Under the pieces are notes generated by a model. The model did no database searches. It was given only the letters and a program-made list of their open reading frames with translations, and had not been told where the DNA came from. From the NCBI GenBank assembly GCA_973895155.1, contig OZ316895.1:1984001-2048000 (forward strand): a stretch of 64,000 nt of DNA, read 5' to 3'. The translations under genes and the position numbers were made by a program. Positions 35,109-47,404 of the stretch are shown piece after piece. The DNA is from Marsupella aquatica. Lineage: Eukaryota > Marchantiophyta. How positions within the stretch are numbered: the stretch's first letter is position 1; each line of letters opens with the position of its first letter.

Positions 35109-37232
35109 ATGACATCGCCACTCGCATTCGTACTGCTGCTGCAGCTGGTATTAGTTTTCGCGGCAGTCGAGCAGATTTTGTGGGTTGACGGGACACCACA
35201 ATTCACCACAACAACTCCGACATATCCACGAGGGGGGATCAAGGCAAAACTCATTCATAGGGACGATTACTTTCGAGATAAGAATGATGCGTCCACACCC
35301 AGAGAGAAGGTCGACCGAGCAGCGAGAAGGAGCTTGCTGCGCGTGCAGTATCTCGAGAGGAAAAGACAACTTGCAGGAACAACCCCGTCAAGTCCGAGTC
35401 CGGCTCCGGGCAGTGCCGACTGGGAGACGCCCTTATCGGACGGAGCAACTGCTGAGTACCTGATGGAAATCGACCTCGGGACACCCCCGCAGAAATTTGT
35501 GGCCATTGCGGACACGGGTAGCGATCTCACCTGGCTCAATTGTGCCCCATGCCAGAGTGGCTGCGCAAGTGGTACTACTTTTCAGCCAACTAAATCCTCC
35601 ACATATGCCCCGCTCGCATGCTCTTCGAGCATGTGTCGCTTCCTAAATGAATCTGGAAAACTCGAGGGAACAGTCTGTCCGCTTTCAAACGATGTCCCTG
35701 CGTCAGGATGCAGCTACTCATATTCGTATGGAGACGGGTCGGTAACAAGAGGCACGCTCGCCCAGGAGACGCTTACCATGCAGATAGTGGCCGGAGGCTC
35801 CCAGACTGTGCCGGACTACTGGTTCGGCTGCTCTACCAATGCAGCCAGCAATTCGAGCCTGCTCGACAGCAGTGATGGACTCGTTGGCTTGGGGCGTGGC
35901 AATATCTCCTTCCCAGCTCAATTGGGAAAAGACTTTGGCCAAAAATTCGGATACTGTCTCGTCAGTAGGTAAGCCACCTTCCAAGCATATAAGAACAACA
36001 GATTCGAAGGCACATTATTTACTCTCCTTTCCTTTTCTCGTAGTCACTGTGCACATTATTTACTCTCCTTTCCTTTTCTCGTAGTCACTGTCTCATAATT
36101 AACACGAACCAGTCGAGGTGATATGGAACTAAATTAAAGCCAGCATCATTGACTGTCTTCAATTTAAAATTTAAAGCTAGCTTCAATCTTAATTCAATGG
36201 TAAGAGGAGAATATCAGGAAAGAAAGGAGAGCCGAGATATGATCGCCTTGAACTCTCCAAGTTTACCATCATTTTACGTGTTGATCGTTTAATCTGCACT
36301 ACCTATACGCTCCTTGGCTATGATTACTTAAGGTATTTTTGCTTCTAGACAACTTTGGTTCCAAGACGATGACAGGAAACGAAGAATCTAACTACAATAT
36401 GGCTGAGCTTAATGTGCTAGTATGGAGAAAATCTAGAAGAAGGTACACTAATTCGAAATTGATTAAATATTGTGAGCGCGAACTGATAAAAGAGTTGGTT
36501 ATCCTGAACATTGGGACATTCAGGTCGTCATCGCAAGTTCAGGCGAGTCCTTTGTTCTTTGGCAAGGATGCAGTGCCATCGAATGCAATACTTCAGTTCA
36601 CTCCCCTTCTCAGCAGCAAAATGATCAGTACCTTCTACTACGTGGGTTGCACGGGGATCAGTCTGAACGGGATCACTGTCAAAAACATTTCAGCATCTGC
36701 TTTCGCCATCTCGCCAGACGGCAGCGGAGGGTTCATAGTCGACTCAGGCACAACGTACACCATACTAGCGGAATCTATCTTCACCCCATTCATGGCGGCC
36801 TTAGCAGCACAAACTAGTAGTCAGTACCAACCATTTCTAGATTCCACTGGCTCCCTACTGTGCTACGTCGTTATCTCGTGGAGTGATTGGGTCAAGGACT
36901 ACGGAAAAGGAGCGCCCAGTATCAGCTTCCAGCTAACAAACACAACGGGCTTCACTCTGGCGGTGGAAAACGCGTGGATCGAAATGTCCGACACTACAGT
37001 GTGCTCGACGATTCTGGGGACTTCGGGCAAAATGAGCATCTTGGGTAATCTCCAACAGGTGGGCTTCCGTGTTCTCTACGACTTGGAGAACCAGCAGATC
37101 GGATTTGTCAAAGCCGATTGCATGTCAAATGCGTTCGTCATTTCAAATTCTCAGAAAACCGTCGTGAGCATGGGAACCACTCTACTCTCTGCCCTCCTGT
37201 CAATGGTGGCACTCGTATTTACGTTGACTTAA
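35109..37232 (+). CDS. Secreted pepsin-like (A1) aspartic protease, nepenthesin/CDR1-like, with possible GPI-anchor tail
   Basis: Extracellular or membrane-anchored endoprotease. Two exons, 35109-35968 and 36524-37232 (GT-AG, phase 2), 522 aa, TAA stop. Residues 1-18 are a signal peptide (MTSP then LAFVLLLQLVLVF). A prosegment has KAKLIHRDD, typical of plant nepenthesin-like proteases. The catalytic motifs are both present: DTGS with Asp ~134 (AIADTGSDLTWL) and DSGT with Asp ~360 (FIVDSGTTYT). Between them is the Cys-rich nepenthesin-type insert (NCAPCQSGC...CSSSMC...CPL...GCSYSYSYGDGS). The last ~20 residues are hydrophobic after a small-residue stretch, as in GPI-anchored family members. 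The start is the first ATG with a signal peptide. The intron (555 bp) contains an exact 41-bp tandem duplication. Substrate unknown. Confidence 0.95.
36010..36091 (+). repeat. Exact 41-bp tandem duplication in the protease intron
   Basis: Units 36010-36050 and 36051-36091 begin GCACATTATTTACTCTCC and are identical by eye. No effect on the reading frame is expected. Confidence 0.95.
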
Positions 37233-37976
37233 CAGTGGTTCGGCACCGAATTCCGGAGAGATTGCCCTTTGGTGCTGTGAACGGGGACGCCCAGATACTC
37301 GATGATAAATTTGGGTTTCCTCATTTTGAACTGTCATAATCCATTCTCCAATTGGGGAACTGGGAGCTTCCTCCTCCCTTCGTCCAGGGAGACCCTAAGG
37401 GAGACGAGTCCTGGATTGTCATTAATGACCTCCAGACTAGGCTCCCAGCTGCCCAGAAAACCCAGAAAATTATTATATTTTTAATGTGTAACTAGCTTAG
37501 TCTGGACCCCACTTTTGCTTGGAGTTAATGTAAAAAGTCACGTGCTTGCATGGATTCGAACTCCTCACCTCCACTACACTGGTCTACCACCAGGCTGGCC
37601 TGCTCCATGATATTGACTCTTTCCTGGGTTTTAACTTGTCACTAACATTTGCACTTTGGGCAGCATCCCGTGGGCAACTAGTAGGGAAAGTCATAAATTA
37701 CATTCCAGGGACTTGAAGACCTGAATCTCCCGTCCATCATGGCATTCAACGTTCATTAGTGTACTCGTTGCTCATTGCACTACTATGGTGGTAGATCTTA
37801 TTATACATTTCTAGGTAGGTTTGCCTTTGGCCTCTTTTTTTGAGTTTGTCCTAGGGCCTGTCCCGAAATTGCCAGTTTTAGTTTGGGGTCACTAGTGTGT
37901 AGACAAGCATTTTTGTGTTTGTCACTATTTGTTCTGGGAAAATGCCCTTGGCAGCAACCAGAGGCAAAAAGAAGAA
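37233..37976. other. 3' flank of the protease gene
   Basis: 3' UTR followed by intergenic DNA. No other coding signal. Confidence 0.5.
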
Positions 37977-37981
37977 GATTG

Positions 37982-38329
37982 TGTGGAGCATAGACAACAA
38001 TCGCAATGGTAAACACATCAATGGCACATCCAATGCGCAAATAATAAACATAAGAGATATGTGGTTCACCTCCTTGAGTCTACGTGCATGGGGACACACA
38101 CGAGAGTTTTATTGAACTCTAAGCCCGTCAGTCATACCAAATCTCCAAAGTGTACACTCTCCTCATCTCTCAAGTGGCTCTGTAACAATAAGTTTTAATT
38201 TCACTTATCCTAGCAAACACCGCTTAGGATATAGTGTACAATTTAGTTAACCTAGCCACATCTCCGACTACAGTTAACCTAACTATAGTTATATGTCATA
38301 ATCCTAGGCGTAAGAGTAAATACCTAACA
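37982..38329 (-). repeat. Second solo LTR (348 bp) of the same copia family
   Basis: Begins TGTGGAGCATAGAC and ends TACCTAACA. A perfect 5-bp target duplication GATTG flanks it (37977-37981 and 38330-38334). It aligns along its length with 32198-32541 (AGCATAGAC-ACA-TCG, ATGTGGTTCACCTCC, CTACGTGCATGGGG) and has the minus-strand AATAAA. Confidence 0.93.
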
Positions 38330-38334
38330 GATTG

Positions 38335-39234
38335 AGATGCCTACTAGAGTCTATGGGGTCTAAGTGCAAGCTCCCTGAAAGACAAACCAAACCTGTACTT
38401 ATCAACGTTATGCATTGTGTCATAGCGCATGTGTATCATTTATGCACTTCCTGATATGTGCATGTTGCACTTTCCAACAACTGCATGCAAAATTGCTTAT
38501 GCACTTCTGCAAGTGTCTTGTCAGCTCATAAGTATCTCACTCCTCACATCCCAAATAGTGATAGTCCACAACTCATGTCCCCTGCACTTGTCAATAAATG
38601 CTTTTGACATATGTGTTACACTAATTGATGAATGCATTATTTTGTTATTTAGTGACGTCAACCTGCACTTACAGACTGTGCCTTTTTTGGTGTATTTTCA
38701 AAGAAAAATGTATTAATATATGTAATAGGAGATTACACCACCAACCCACAGTTACCCCAGGGAATGCACTTATATATGGTGCACTCATGCGCAGAATACA
38801 TTATAGCACTTCTTATGATCTCTATATCTCTAAGTTTGGGTTTGCATTTGCTTTCTTCTTTGAGTTTGTCCTATCTGAACATAGTTTGCTTTTTACTTCA
38901 TCATATTTGTTTGGTCCTTTCAATAAATAGGTCCAGTCTTCTTGAATCAAGATAAGAACACAAAAATGAAACAGTTCACTATGGGAGTTACAGTAGATAG
39001 TGTCATGGTAGGTAGCAGGTCATGATTGATTGTTTTTCTACCATATACTTGTTTCTGTAATACAGCTTTCTACTAACCCTGTCCCCAAAGTACCCAATAA
39101 TATTAACATGTTTCTCAAACCAAGTTAGTCATGAACCTGTCCCCCATTTTGTATTTGTGCCAGGTCACTATTGACTATTCCAAGTGGGGTGAAAATATAT
39201 CATTTTTCACTCCACAGTTGCCTGGCAAAACCCG
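38335..39234. other. AT-rich intergenic DNA
   Basis: The frames of about 95-100 aa at 38429-38930 overlap in different frames and have no domain. Nothing else seen. Confidence 0.5.
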
Positions 39235-39330
39235 ACACTTTCAGCCCTCAATTTTACTCAGGAAATGCAGCACGGTTAGGGAACACTTTCAGCCCTCAAT
39301 TTTACTCAGGAAATGCAGCACGGTTAGGGA
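39235..39330 (+). repeat. 48-bp tandem duplication
   Basis: Units 39235-39282 and 39283-39330 (ACTTTCAGCCCTCAATTTTA...) are identical or nearly so. Confidence 0.93.
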
Positions 39331-39424
39331 AGGGGGCCGAGGGGGTGGCAAGGCTAGCCAATAGTTGGCACATGTCAAAGGGAACATGTATACAAGTTGA
39401 TAACCAACCAAATATTAATAATTA

Positions 39425-39710
39425 ATTTTATTTGGGGATGCGTTAGTAATATCAGGTACTTTTGGAGACAAGTTAATGAATACCAACCCAGATATAACAT
39501 GCAGGACAGATTACTAATTAATTTTATTTGGGGGATGCGTTAGTAATATCAGGTACTTTTGGAGACAAGTAATACCAGGCACTTTTGGAGACAAGTTAGT
39601 AAAAAAACATAGTAATATCAGGTACTTAATATCAGGTACTTTTGGAGACAAGTTAGTAAAAAACATAGTAATATCAGGTACTTTTGGAGACAAGTTAGTA
39701 AAAAAACATA
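39425..39710 (+). repeat. Minisatellite with about five copies of a 25-bp core
   Basis: The core ATCAGGTACTTTTGGAGACA appears near 39452, 39550, 39573 (variant ACCAGGCACTT), 39632 and 39675, joined by AGTTAGTAAAAAACATAGTA linkers. A larger duplication (AATTTTATTTGGGGATGCG) starts at 39425 and again at 39519. The minus-strand frame across it simply repeats FFTNLSPKVP and is not a gene. Confidence 0.85.
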
Positions 39711-39714
39711 CCGC

Positions 39715-41042
39715 TAGGAAGATCTCAGTAACTTTGATGCGCACAACTGTGCAATGCTCGTCAGATCCTCACCTTCATGAACACACCTGAAAGATTATCT
39801 TTGCAGATTGACAGGCTGCATCTGTATGTAGAGTGATGAATAATCTACTAGCTGGGCACTGAAGGCAAGTTAATATCTCACGCACTTTTCGGGTTGTTTG
39901 TGTCCCTCCACCTGGAGATATTAGCAAGCATCGCCTGGGTGGGAGAACAAAGACGCAAGGGTGGATGGAAAAATACACTACTTGGAGCAATTTCGTTTCA
40001 TTCGTGTCAAGCCAGCATCTTGGTGTATCGATATGATCATGGTACAAGGACATTCTTGCAGCGTTCGCAGTGGCATGTGGGCTGAAGGCATTATGTTATA
40101 CCAGTAGGTGTATGAGCCAAGCGTTGATGCATGGGTTCCTCTCAGGAATTGTCGCAAGGATACACCTAAGTAAGTTCTGTCATCTGATCGTGGAATGGAC
40201 AGCCCTTGGGAAAGCTTGGCCGAGATTGGTGATATATAAGATCGTTACCACGTGTAATACTCATGAAGGTGAGTCTGGCATCGTCTTACAATCTACATCA
40301 CATAGCTTGACCGTCTGATCTATTGATCGAAGAAAGTGTACAGAGGACAGTTAGGATAACACTGCTGTCGAAGGACTTGTTAAAGGCTTTAAAGTTGACG
40401 ATAGAAGTTGACTTTGATGAGGATGGAGTTCTCATCCAGGGCATTCTCCGCCAGAAGATCGGAAGTGTTAAATTGTGTTTGGTGCGATTGTTTCTGTTTA
40501 AACCTTGGCAGATATTTAGTCGTCATAATAATAAAAACAGGCAGTAAGGGCAAAGTAACCCCGACTCAAGGCAGATGAATCACAACCTTAGGAAGCAGGA
40601 CCTGACGGACGAAACCAGGAAAAACTGACCAGTGCGATTGTTTCGAAGGTGATCTTTCTCACCAGCTGTGTATCTGCTGTCAAGCAAGATCATTATGTGT
40701 AGTCTAGATTTTAATCTGACGTAAGTTGGAGTTGAGGAGCCGTCCTGGGCTATGGCCTCCTCTGGTCACCGACTGTAGTTCACAACATGCCGTTCTTTGG
40801 GTCCCTACAGGTTTCCTCGAAGCCTGTTCTGTCCGCTGCATGACTGTCTGATGAGTACTTCCGCATGCAAACAGGACTTGATTGTCTAACTCTTTTCTTG
40901 TCACCTGTCTCTGGCCGTCACAATCGTTTGCCATCTGCTCGGATTCGTTGAAACCCATATATCTCTTCTGATCACAATAGACCTGCAAAACTGTCCTTGT
41001 TTTAACCATACACTCAGCTACTCCCTTTTTCTAAATACTTGG
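39715..41042. other. Intergenic DNA downstream of GCP4
   Basis: No gene assigned. A plus-strand open segment at about 40323-40547 includes an acidic stretch (EVDFDEDGVLIQG) that looks protein-like, but no family or splice partners could be identified. The 101-aa minus-strand frame at 40704-41009 lacks features and lies downstream of the GCP4 stop. Confidence 0.4.
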
Positions 41043-44000
41043 TCAACTGCTCCCCAAAGGTCCAGGGCCGAGGCGTGGTCGTGCCATATTCAGTGCTCCT
41101 CTTGCAGTGGCCTGTTGAAGTCAAGGTACACAGTGTTATGTGAAGGAGGCTCTTATTTTCCCCCTCATAACAGAGGATCAACTACGAGATGGGACTGATT
41201 CGTGCCTCACGCGAGATGACATCTTTCACTACTGAATAACAAAAGCCTTGTGCAGACCCTAAACTTAGGAACAATCCTCATTACGTCCATCACATGAAGA
41301 CTGGAAAAGCGGTGAATCGTTCCGAAGAGGTTAAACACCATTCAGATCCTTCTACCCAACAATCTAACTTGTGGAATCATATCTTGTGTAATGCTTTTTT
41401 GTAAAACTAGCTTAGCCCAAATCTTGACTCAGTCTGCTAGCCTCATGACCATAGGCTAGCATAACAAAAATACCTCAAAAAACGAGTTGTAATTCAACCG
41501 CAGAAGGAACTGACGAAGAAATGGAGCTCGTTGACTGCCAGCAAGCTTGCTGCTCCTCAAAATAGTGTACAGGGAGTTTGACTTCTTGTTGAACTCCTAC
41601 AAAACCATAACCGACGAAAAGAGTGAAACAGACTGCCAGCTTGGACAAAAAACGCCATCTTATACCAACTTGATTGAAGCAAAGAACATTCTCAACAGCA
41701 AAACGGTCCAATGAACGTCGATGGCTTGGTGAACGTCGAGCGCCGACGCCCCTGTTAACATTACAGATAAAGTCGAAATCAACGATGTGAGACCGGGCAA
41801 TAAACATGCATGGTCCCATGATAGACAGTGAATGCACCTCTGTTATCTGTTCAAGTTCTGCAGTGCCAGGAGTCCCATCCTGTTGCTCTATGACTCGGCA
41901 TAGCTGCAAGCAGAGCTTGATAATGCTGTCTAATATCCTTGACACGGATCCAATATCTAAAAACGATTGTGATATGAGAGCTGATAAGTACCTGTAGTGG
42001 TCCAACAGGCAAATGTGAGAACGATGAAGCTGGACATCAGTGTCTTCACAGGTATATATACAAATGCAAAGAGCGTAAAAGTGAAACGGGGTATGAAAAT
42101 AACTCCACGTTCGAGTTTCATTCTGTGGAAAAGTTTTTATTTAGACGACCACAATAGCAGAGTACTATGCAAGGGAAGAAACCTACTCTTGATGAAACCG
42201 TGCTAGTTCTGTAAAATCTTTCGAGGCCTCAACTCGCTCCTGTAAAAGATTCCATTGTGACTCTATAACATCGACCTGGCCACAAACAAGATCGCAAGGC
42301 AAAACAAAGTCACTTGTTTATGTCTTAGGCAGTAGGGACCAATACGAAGGCAAGGCCTTCACAACTCCACCGTAGAACTCTCCATACTTTGGTTTCCCCA
42401 ATGTCTATTCCTAAAACTTTCAAGTTCATGACTGATGAAATTTGGTTGCCAAAATCATGTCCATGAAAGAATCGAAGATTACTTGCAACCTAAGATAATA
42501 GCTAGTAAGCACACCTGGATGTAGAACTGTAAATTTGTGATAAGGTAGGTCATGTGCTGCCGTACACGCCACATCGGCATACGTAATTGTCGTCGCTGCC
42601 ATGCATGGCTTCCATTAACTGGATCCTTTCGTTGCCTCCGAGAGTCTGCCCTATCAAAGTGCATGGCTTCTGCCCACGACTTTTCCAACTCGAGCTGTAT
42701 CCGCTTCAGTCGAAGCAGATACTGGAAGACTTTGCTATACCTGAGGTCAAACAGATACATCACCATAAGCCTGACCATATCGAGCAATGCAGCAATTCTT
42801 GGACACTAATTGACTCCATGATTTTGATTGCGACAGCCACAGATCCTACGGAGCGATTGTAAGCCATGCTTCTTGATTCATAGGATTCCGGGCAAGTCAT
42901 CAGGTGACTGATAGAACCTTGATATGAAAAAGCTATTAAACTGTGGCACCATACCAAATGATCACTCTGCAGGGAATATCAGCGGAAACAAAATCACCAG
43001 TAAACGACTATACAGCGGGTATATCTTACTTTGCGAGAACTTCTTGCGTGAACAACAACTGCAAAGGCCAGTCGATGGAGTAGTCCAATGCAAGACCGTC
43101 CCATCCGTCATAAGCAAGACTTGCTGATGACTCGCCAAAAGCACTTAAAGCCGCACTGGAAATACCATCATAACCGATTCTTTGCCTTGAGATATCTGCT
43201 GGGATGTTCCCAGTGTTAAATGATTTGCCAAGCAATGGCATCCTGCGAATATGTTCCGAACGTTGAGCTATCAAAATTTACAATTTGATAAGAGTTTACA
43301 GCAGAAACTGTTTCTTCACATGTAGCTGTGGTATTCGACATTTAATTTGCGTTCATGCCATAGCGTTCTGCATTTCATAACTCTTAAACATAAGTCCCGC
43401 AAGAATCCATATCCAAGGTTGCACTTCAGATTAATAGTCCCCTCTAACTTTAGTACTCCAGAGATATACGTTAGCATCCAAAAATCCATACCTTAGTGAG
43501 ACCCTGGAAAAGTATTTATCATCATCTCCAATTGCTTTAACCGCTGCCTGCACATAATTCACGGGTCTACTCATCCACCTGTAAGATTCAAAAAGGGGAA
43601 GAAGCACGGACAGGGCAATGGGACCATTCAAACGCGCTGGTCTGCAATGGTTACCTGCTGGAATGGTATTTTGAGATCAGCTTCAGCCGTTGATGGCCGT
43701 GGTGGGAGTTGCATCAAGCTGCGGCTCTCCTCCAAAAAACACTGCAGCAAAATTGGGCGGTCCAAGCCATGTCAATTACCAGATACTGTTCAAGCCATTG
43801 TACAATAAATGACTGTTCCTAAGCTGACGTTGGATTTTTACAAAGTTTATAATACAAAGATGCCCCCCGGGAGAGATAATCTTGAAGCACCACGACTAAA
43901 CGAAAGGCTCTTCAAGCGACCATTTTTATCAGTAAGAAGGAAGTTGAAAGCTGATTCGCATGCTGGGCCGTACCTGGAAGAAATCTCCTTTGGCAAGAAG

Positions 44001-47000
44001 GAAGTAGTCCTTTAAAGCCTTCAAATGGCCTATTAGGTCTGAATGGACAACTACCAGCTGCAGGAGCACCCAAAATGGAAATCTCAGAATGATAAACAAG
44101 AAGGGTCCAGCGATTAGGAATTCCGTTAGCATGCCAGTTCCATCTCCATGCATGTATTGGAGTTTTCCAATTCAACCACATTTTCTATCACAATTCCTGG
44201 TCTCCACTTAGTTTGCGCTTCCGGAATTCGAGATACCCATAGAGTAAACCAAACGGCTTCAACATTCCTACCATTCAAGTTTCAAGACTTGGCCTCAGTT
44301 AATTATTAACTTCGTTCCATTACTAGAACGAATTAGGCACGTAGAAAGAGTGAATGTAGCCATTACATAAATGCAGTATTGGACCACAGAGAACGGTAAA
44401 AACAGACCAGTGACCGAGCCTTAAACTTGAGAGGACCCGGAAAACCACCTGCCAAAGATGTGTGGCTGCAATAGCACGAATTGCGTCAACTGCTTGCTCC
44501 AGAGACATCTTGTGGAATTCAGGAGCCTCCTGAAAAATTAACGAGATTCTTCGGGTTGAAATGCTTGTTGGTTTTGGCCAATCTGCATATAAAGGTACAA
44601 CATGTCTTTTGCAGACTTCCATATTTAGCACTAAGAATCTCGCTTTCCACCGACCACCATTCCAACCTCGCCATCAGCCCAAAATGATCAAGACATACTT
44701 TGCCCATCAAGACCTAGAAAACAAAACAAATCTCCAGCAATCGAACTCTACTCCCTCCACGATCGGAGAATGAAGCTTATACGATAGACATTGAAATTTA
44801 GAAATACTGTGACGGGCCTCATGGGCTAAATGACAGACCTTCAAATCACGGAGCATAGAAGCTATCTTTTCAGCTTCAGCCTCCGGTAAAAGTTCTGGAC
44901 GGTGAGAATTTCCTCTGCCTGCGATGGAGTCTTTGGAAAATGGTAGTGGCATAAGAACATCATCTGGTCGCTGCTGTCCTTTGGAACCTGGCCTTTGGGA
45001 TATACTTGTTTCAACCTTGAACGAAGTGCTGGGATTGCGAAGAACTCTAACCGCCTTGCCCACAAATAGAATGGACTCGGCCACTGGAATTTGAATGTAC
45101 TCTGGCAGCATCTCCTGAAATGTCTCATGGCGTCAAGGTCAAACTTCACAATATCTTGGCAAAAGATAAACCAATATCACTCACCTTCCTAATATACAGC
45201 AGTGCTTACACAATGAAACGAGGGGCAAGAGTCCATAGACCGACTACAATGCTCTAAGAAGAACTACCGCCCATCACCGGAGCACAATAGTCTCGAGGTC
45301 TATATGGTGATATGACAGTGATGATGGACGGACGGATTTCCCGCAGAAGCCTCAAAGTGACTACTTACATGACTGATGTGAAAGCCCGTGTGCCAATCCG
45401 CCAAACGGGCATCATCCGCTAAGCGACTCCCACCTTTTTCCGATGGTTGCTCAGTGTCTGCAAGTCCAGTTTGACTTTCACCATCCTGGCCTCTGAAAGC
45501 ACAGATCGTCTAGAAGATGAATCTCTCGATAGCAAACATGTAAATTCTCAACTATGAATGTGGCGACAACTAAGATCTCTGCGTAGTATTTAGATTAAGT
45601 GTCACAACTTTTTATGTCCTGTAACTAAATGATTTATAGCCGACAGTGATTTGTAAAGGACGGGATTCTTAACGATGCTATAAAACGATATTCACTGAAT
45701 GGGACCCCCGGAGAGAAATAGAGTTTGCGTGATTAATACCTGGTTATAAAAAATTCAATGTGGGGATCTTGAAGTAAACCATACACCATCCAAGATGCTA
45801 GTTGTCGATACATAACTTGATGTCCATGCCAGAGAAGCCTACAGTAAAACACGGACCCGGCAAAATTGAAATTGGCTAGGCGGCAAGCTTCAACACATGT
45901 CTATAGCATAGATCCCCTAAGAAAGCTGTCCATTTAACAGTTGCTGTGGCCAAACGACAACATATCTCTCAGCTTACTGCTTCTTCAATTCAGCCGTAGC
46001 TAACATGGTGATTGAAAGATGATTATCTTGAAACAAAATCTTCCCCTAAACTCAGCAACCGTCAAGTTCCATCAGAGATTTCCGACGCCAAACCTTTGCA
46101 TACATGCTTGAAGCTCGGGTACACCACAGTGACATTTGGCATGCAGGAGATTGAGCAGGCGGCCCCCTTTCAGTTCTTCTCGTTCTACTTCACACACCAA
46201 AGCATATAAGGGTGGAAGTAGCAGTTCAAACTGCATAGCCAGCAGCAGATGTATAATCATGGTTGTGATCATGATCAACCCCATCAGATGGTCTGATTCA
46301 TATCCTCTTGACAAATCTCAGTAAGGTTCCAGGGCCCAATGTCTGACTCCCTCTGAGCTTAAGTATCCTAACTCGTTCATTCAGTTCATTTTTTCTTAAT
46401 TTTAATTATCCTCAATGTCGTCGATGGATGGAAGAGGAACAAAACTCATTCAACACGTCAACACTCTTTCCAAGACCTGAATGACACATGAATCAAGACT
46501 TAATGCTTCAAATAGGATCTAGAGATCATTCGCAAGCCCTAAGTCTTGTCGCGTGCCTCGAGCGAATTTCATGATCAAGAGAGTTCAGTTTGGAGTTTCC
46601 TATTGGACACCATAGAGGGAGTATTGTTCAGATAGAGATAGACGTGTGCGTACCTGATGTAAGCCTTGTGTTACACTCGCCAACACAGGGACAGGATCAG
46701 AAAGAAGGTTCTGTTCCACTTTCAGGACCGCAGACCTGTACACAGCTAGGATTTCCGCAATGCCGTTTGCAAGGGCTCTCCTGTAAACACTGGGAGTCTT
46801 ATTTCTTTTGACCATAGCAAACAGTCCATTGGTTCCAGTGTTGGCATCTGGATAAGGAGATTTGATCCAGCTTAAATTCCGACAGCGCACTGTAAACCGG
46901 TCAAGCTCCCGATAGTAGAAACCAAGCCGAAGAAGTCTGTCCAGAAGTGCTCTGTCAGGTACCAAGAAAGCAAGTTAATCACATGCCACAGCAGCAGAGC

Positions 47001-47404
47001 AGATTAACTAGTACCTAATACTGCCCAGCTCGACTACAAATTTCGCTGAATTTGTATGCTATGGAAGAATGTGAAGAAAGCAACATTTCAGCTCAGTTGG
47101 ACGCCCGCAGAAGAAATAAACCAAGCTTGCAACAAATCAGGAACCCCAGATCGCAGATTAAATCTTTATGCCAAACAGAGTTGCCAATGCCAGGTATGTT
47201 GATTGAGAAAGCGACCCACCTCTCGGAATCTTGCAAGAATGTGATGTCTGGTGCCAGCCTGAAAGTGCATTCATCATCGATTTCTTCACTCTCGCCTTTC
47301 TCATCCTTGGGGGAAGTGAGCCCAAGAGCTTGGGCCTGCTCTTTCACATCCATGAATACATCGCCCGTACAGCCCACCAGAGCCAGCAGCAGCTCATGCA
47401 GCAT
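41043..47404 (-). CDS. GCP4: Gamma-tubulin complex component 4 (GCP4)
   Basis: GRIP-domain (Spc97/Spc98) subunit of the gamma-tubulin ring complex, which nucleates microtubules at the cortex, spindle and phragmoplast. Sixteen exons (minus): 47404-47220, 46951-46654, 46230-46094, 45838-45740, 45492-45369, 45114-44839, 44529-44449, 44057-43974, 43741-43655, 43547-43492, 43242-43030, 42740-42515, 42275-42187, 41991-41838, 41596-41474, 41111-41043; GT-AG, phase continuous, 766 aa, TGA. The start has the conserved MLHELLLAL. Recognisable blocks: LGFYYRELDRF, KCHCGVPEL, VAESILFVGKAVRVLRNP, GHLKALKDYFLLAKGDFFQ, DDKYFSRVSLR, DYSIDWPLQLLFTQEVL, PMWRVRQHMTYLITNLQFYIQ, DIGSVSRILDSIIKLCLQLC and RAPFLRQFLLRLNYNSFFE; a short separate exon gives the ATARGALN tail. 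Length and exon content match plant GCP4 (~745). Complete; no damage seen. Confidence 0.96.

Noticed and set aside
36339-36523. In-frame extension before exon 2 of the protease
   Set aside because: The frame is open upstream of 36524 but the sequence is basic and unlike the family; the acceptor at 36522-36523 gives a continuous match.
39514-39744. 76-aa minus-strand frame with repeated FFTNLSPKVP
   Set aside because: Direct translation of the minisatellite.
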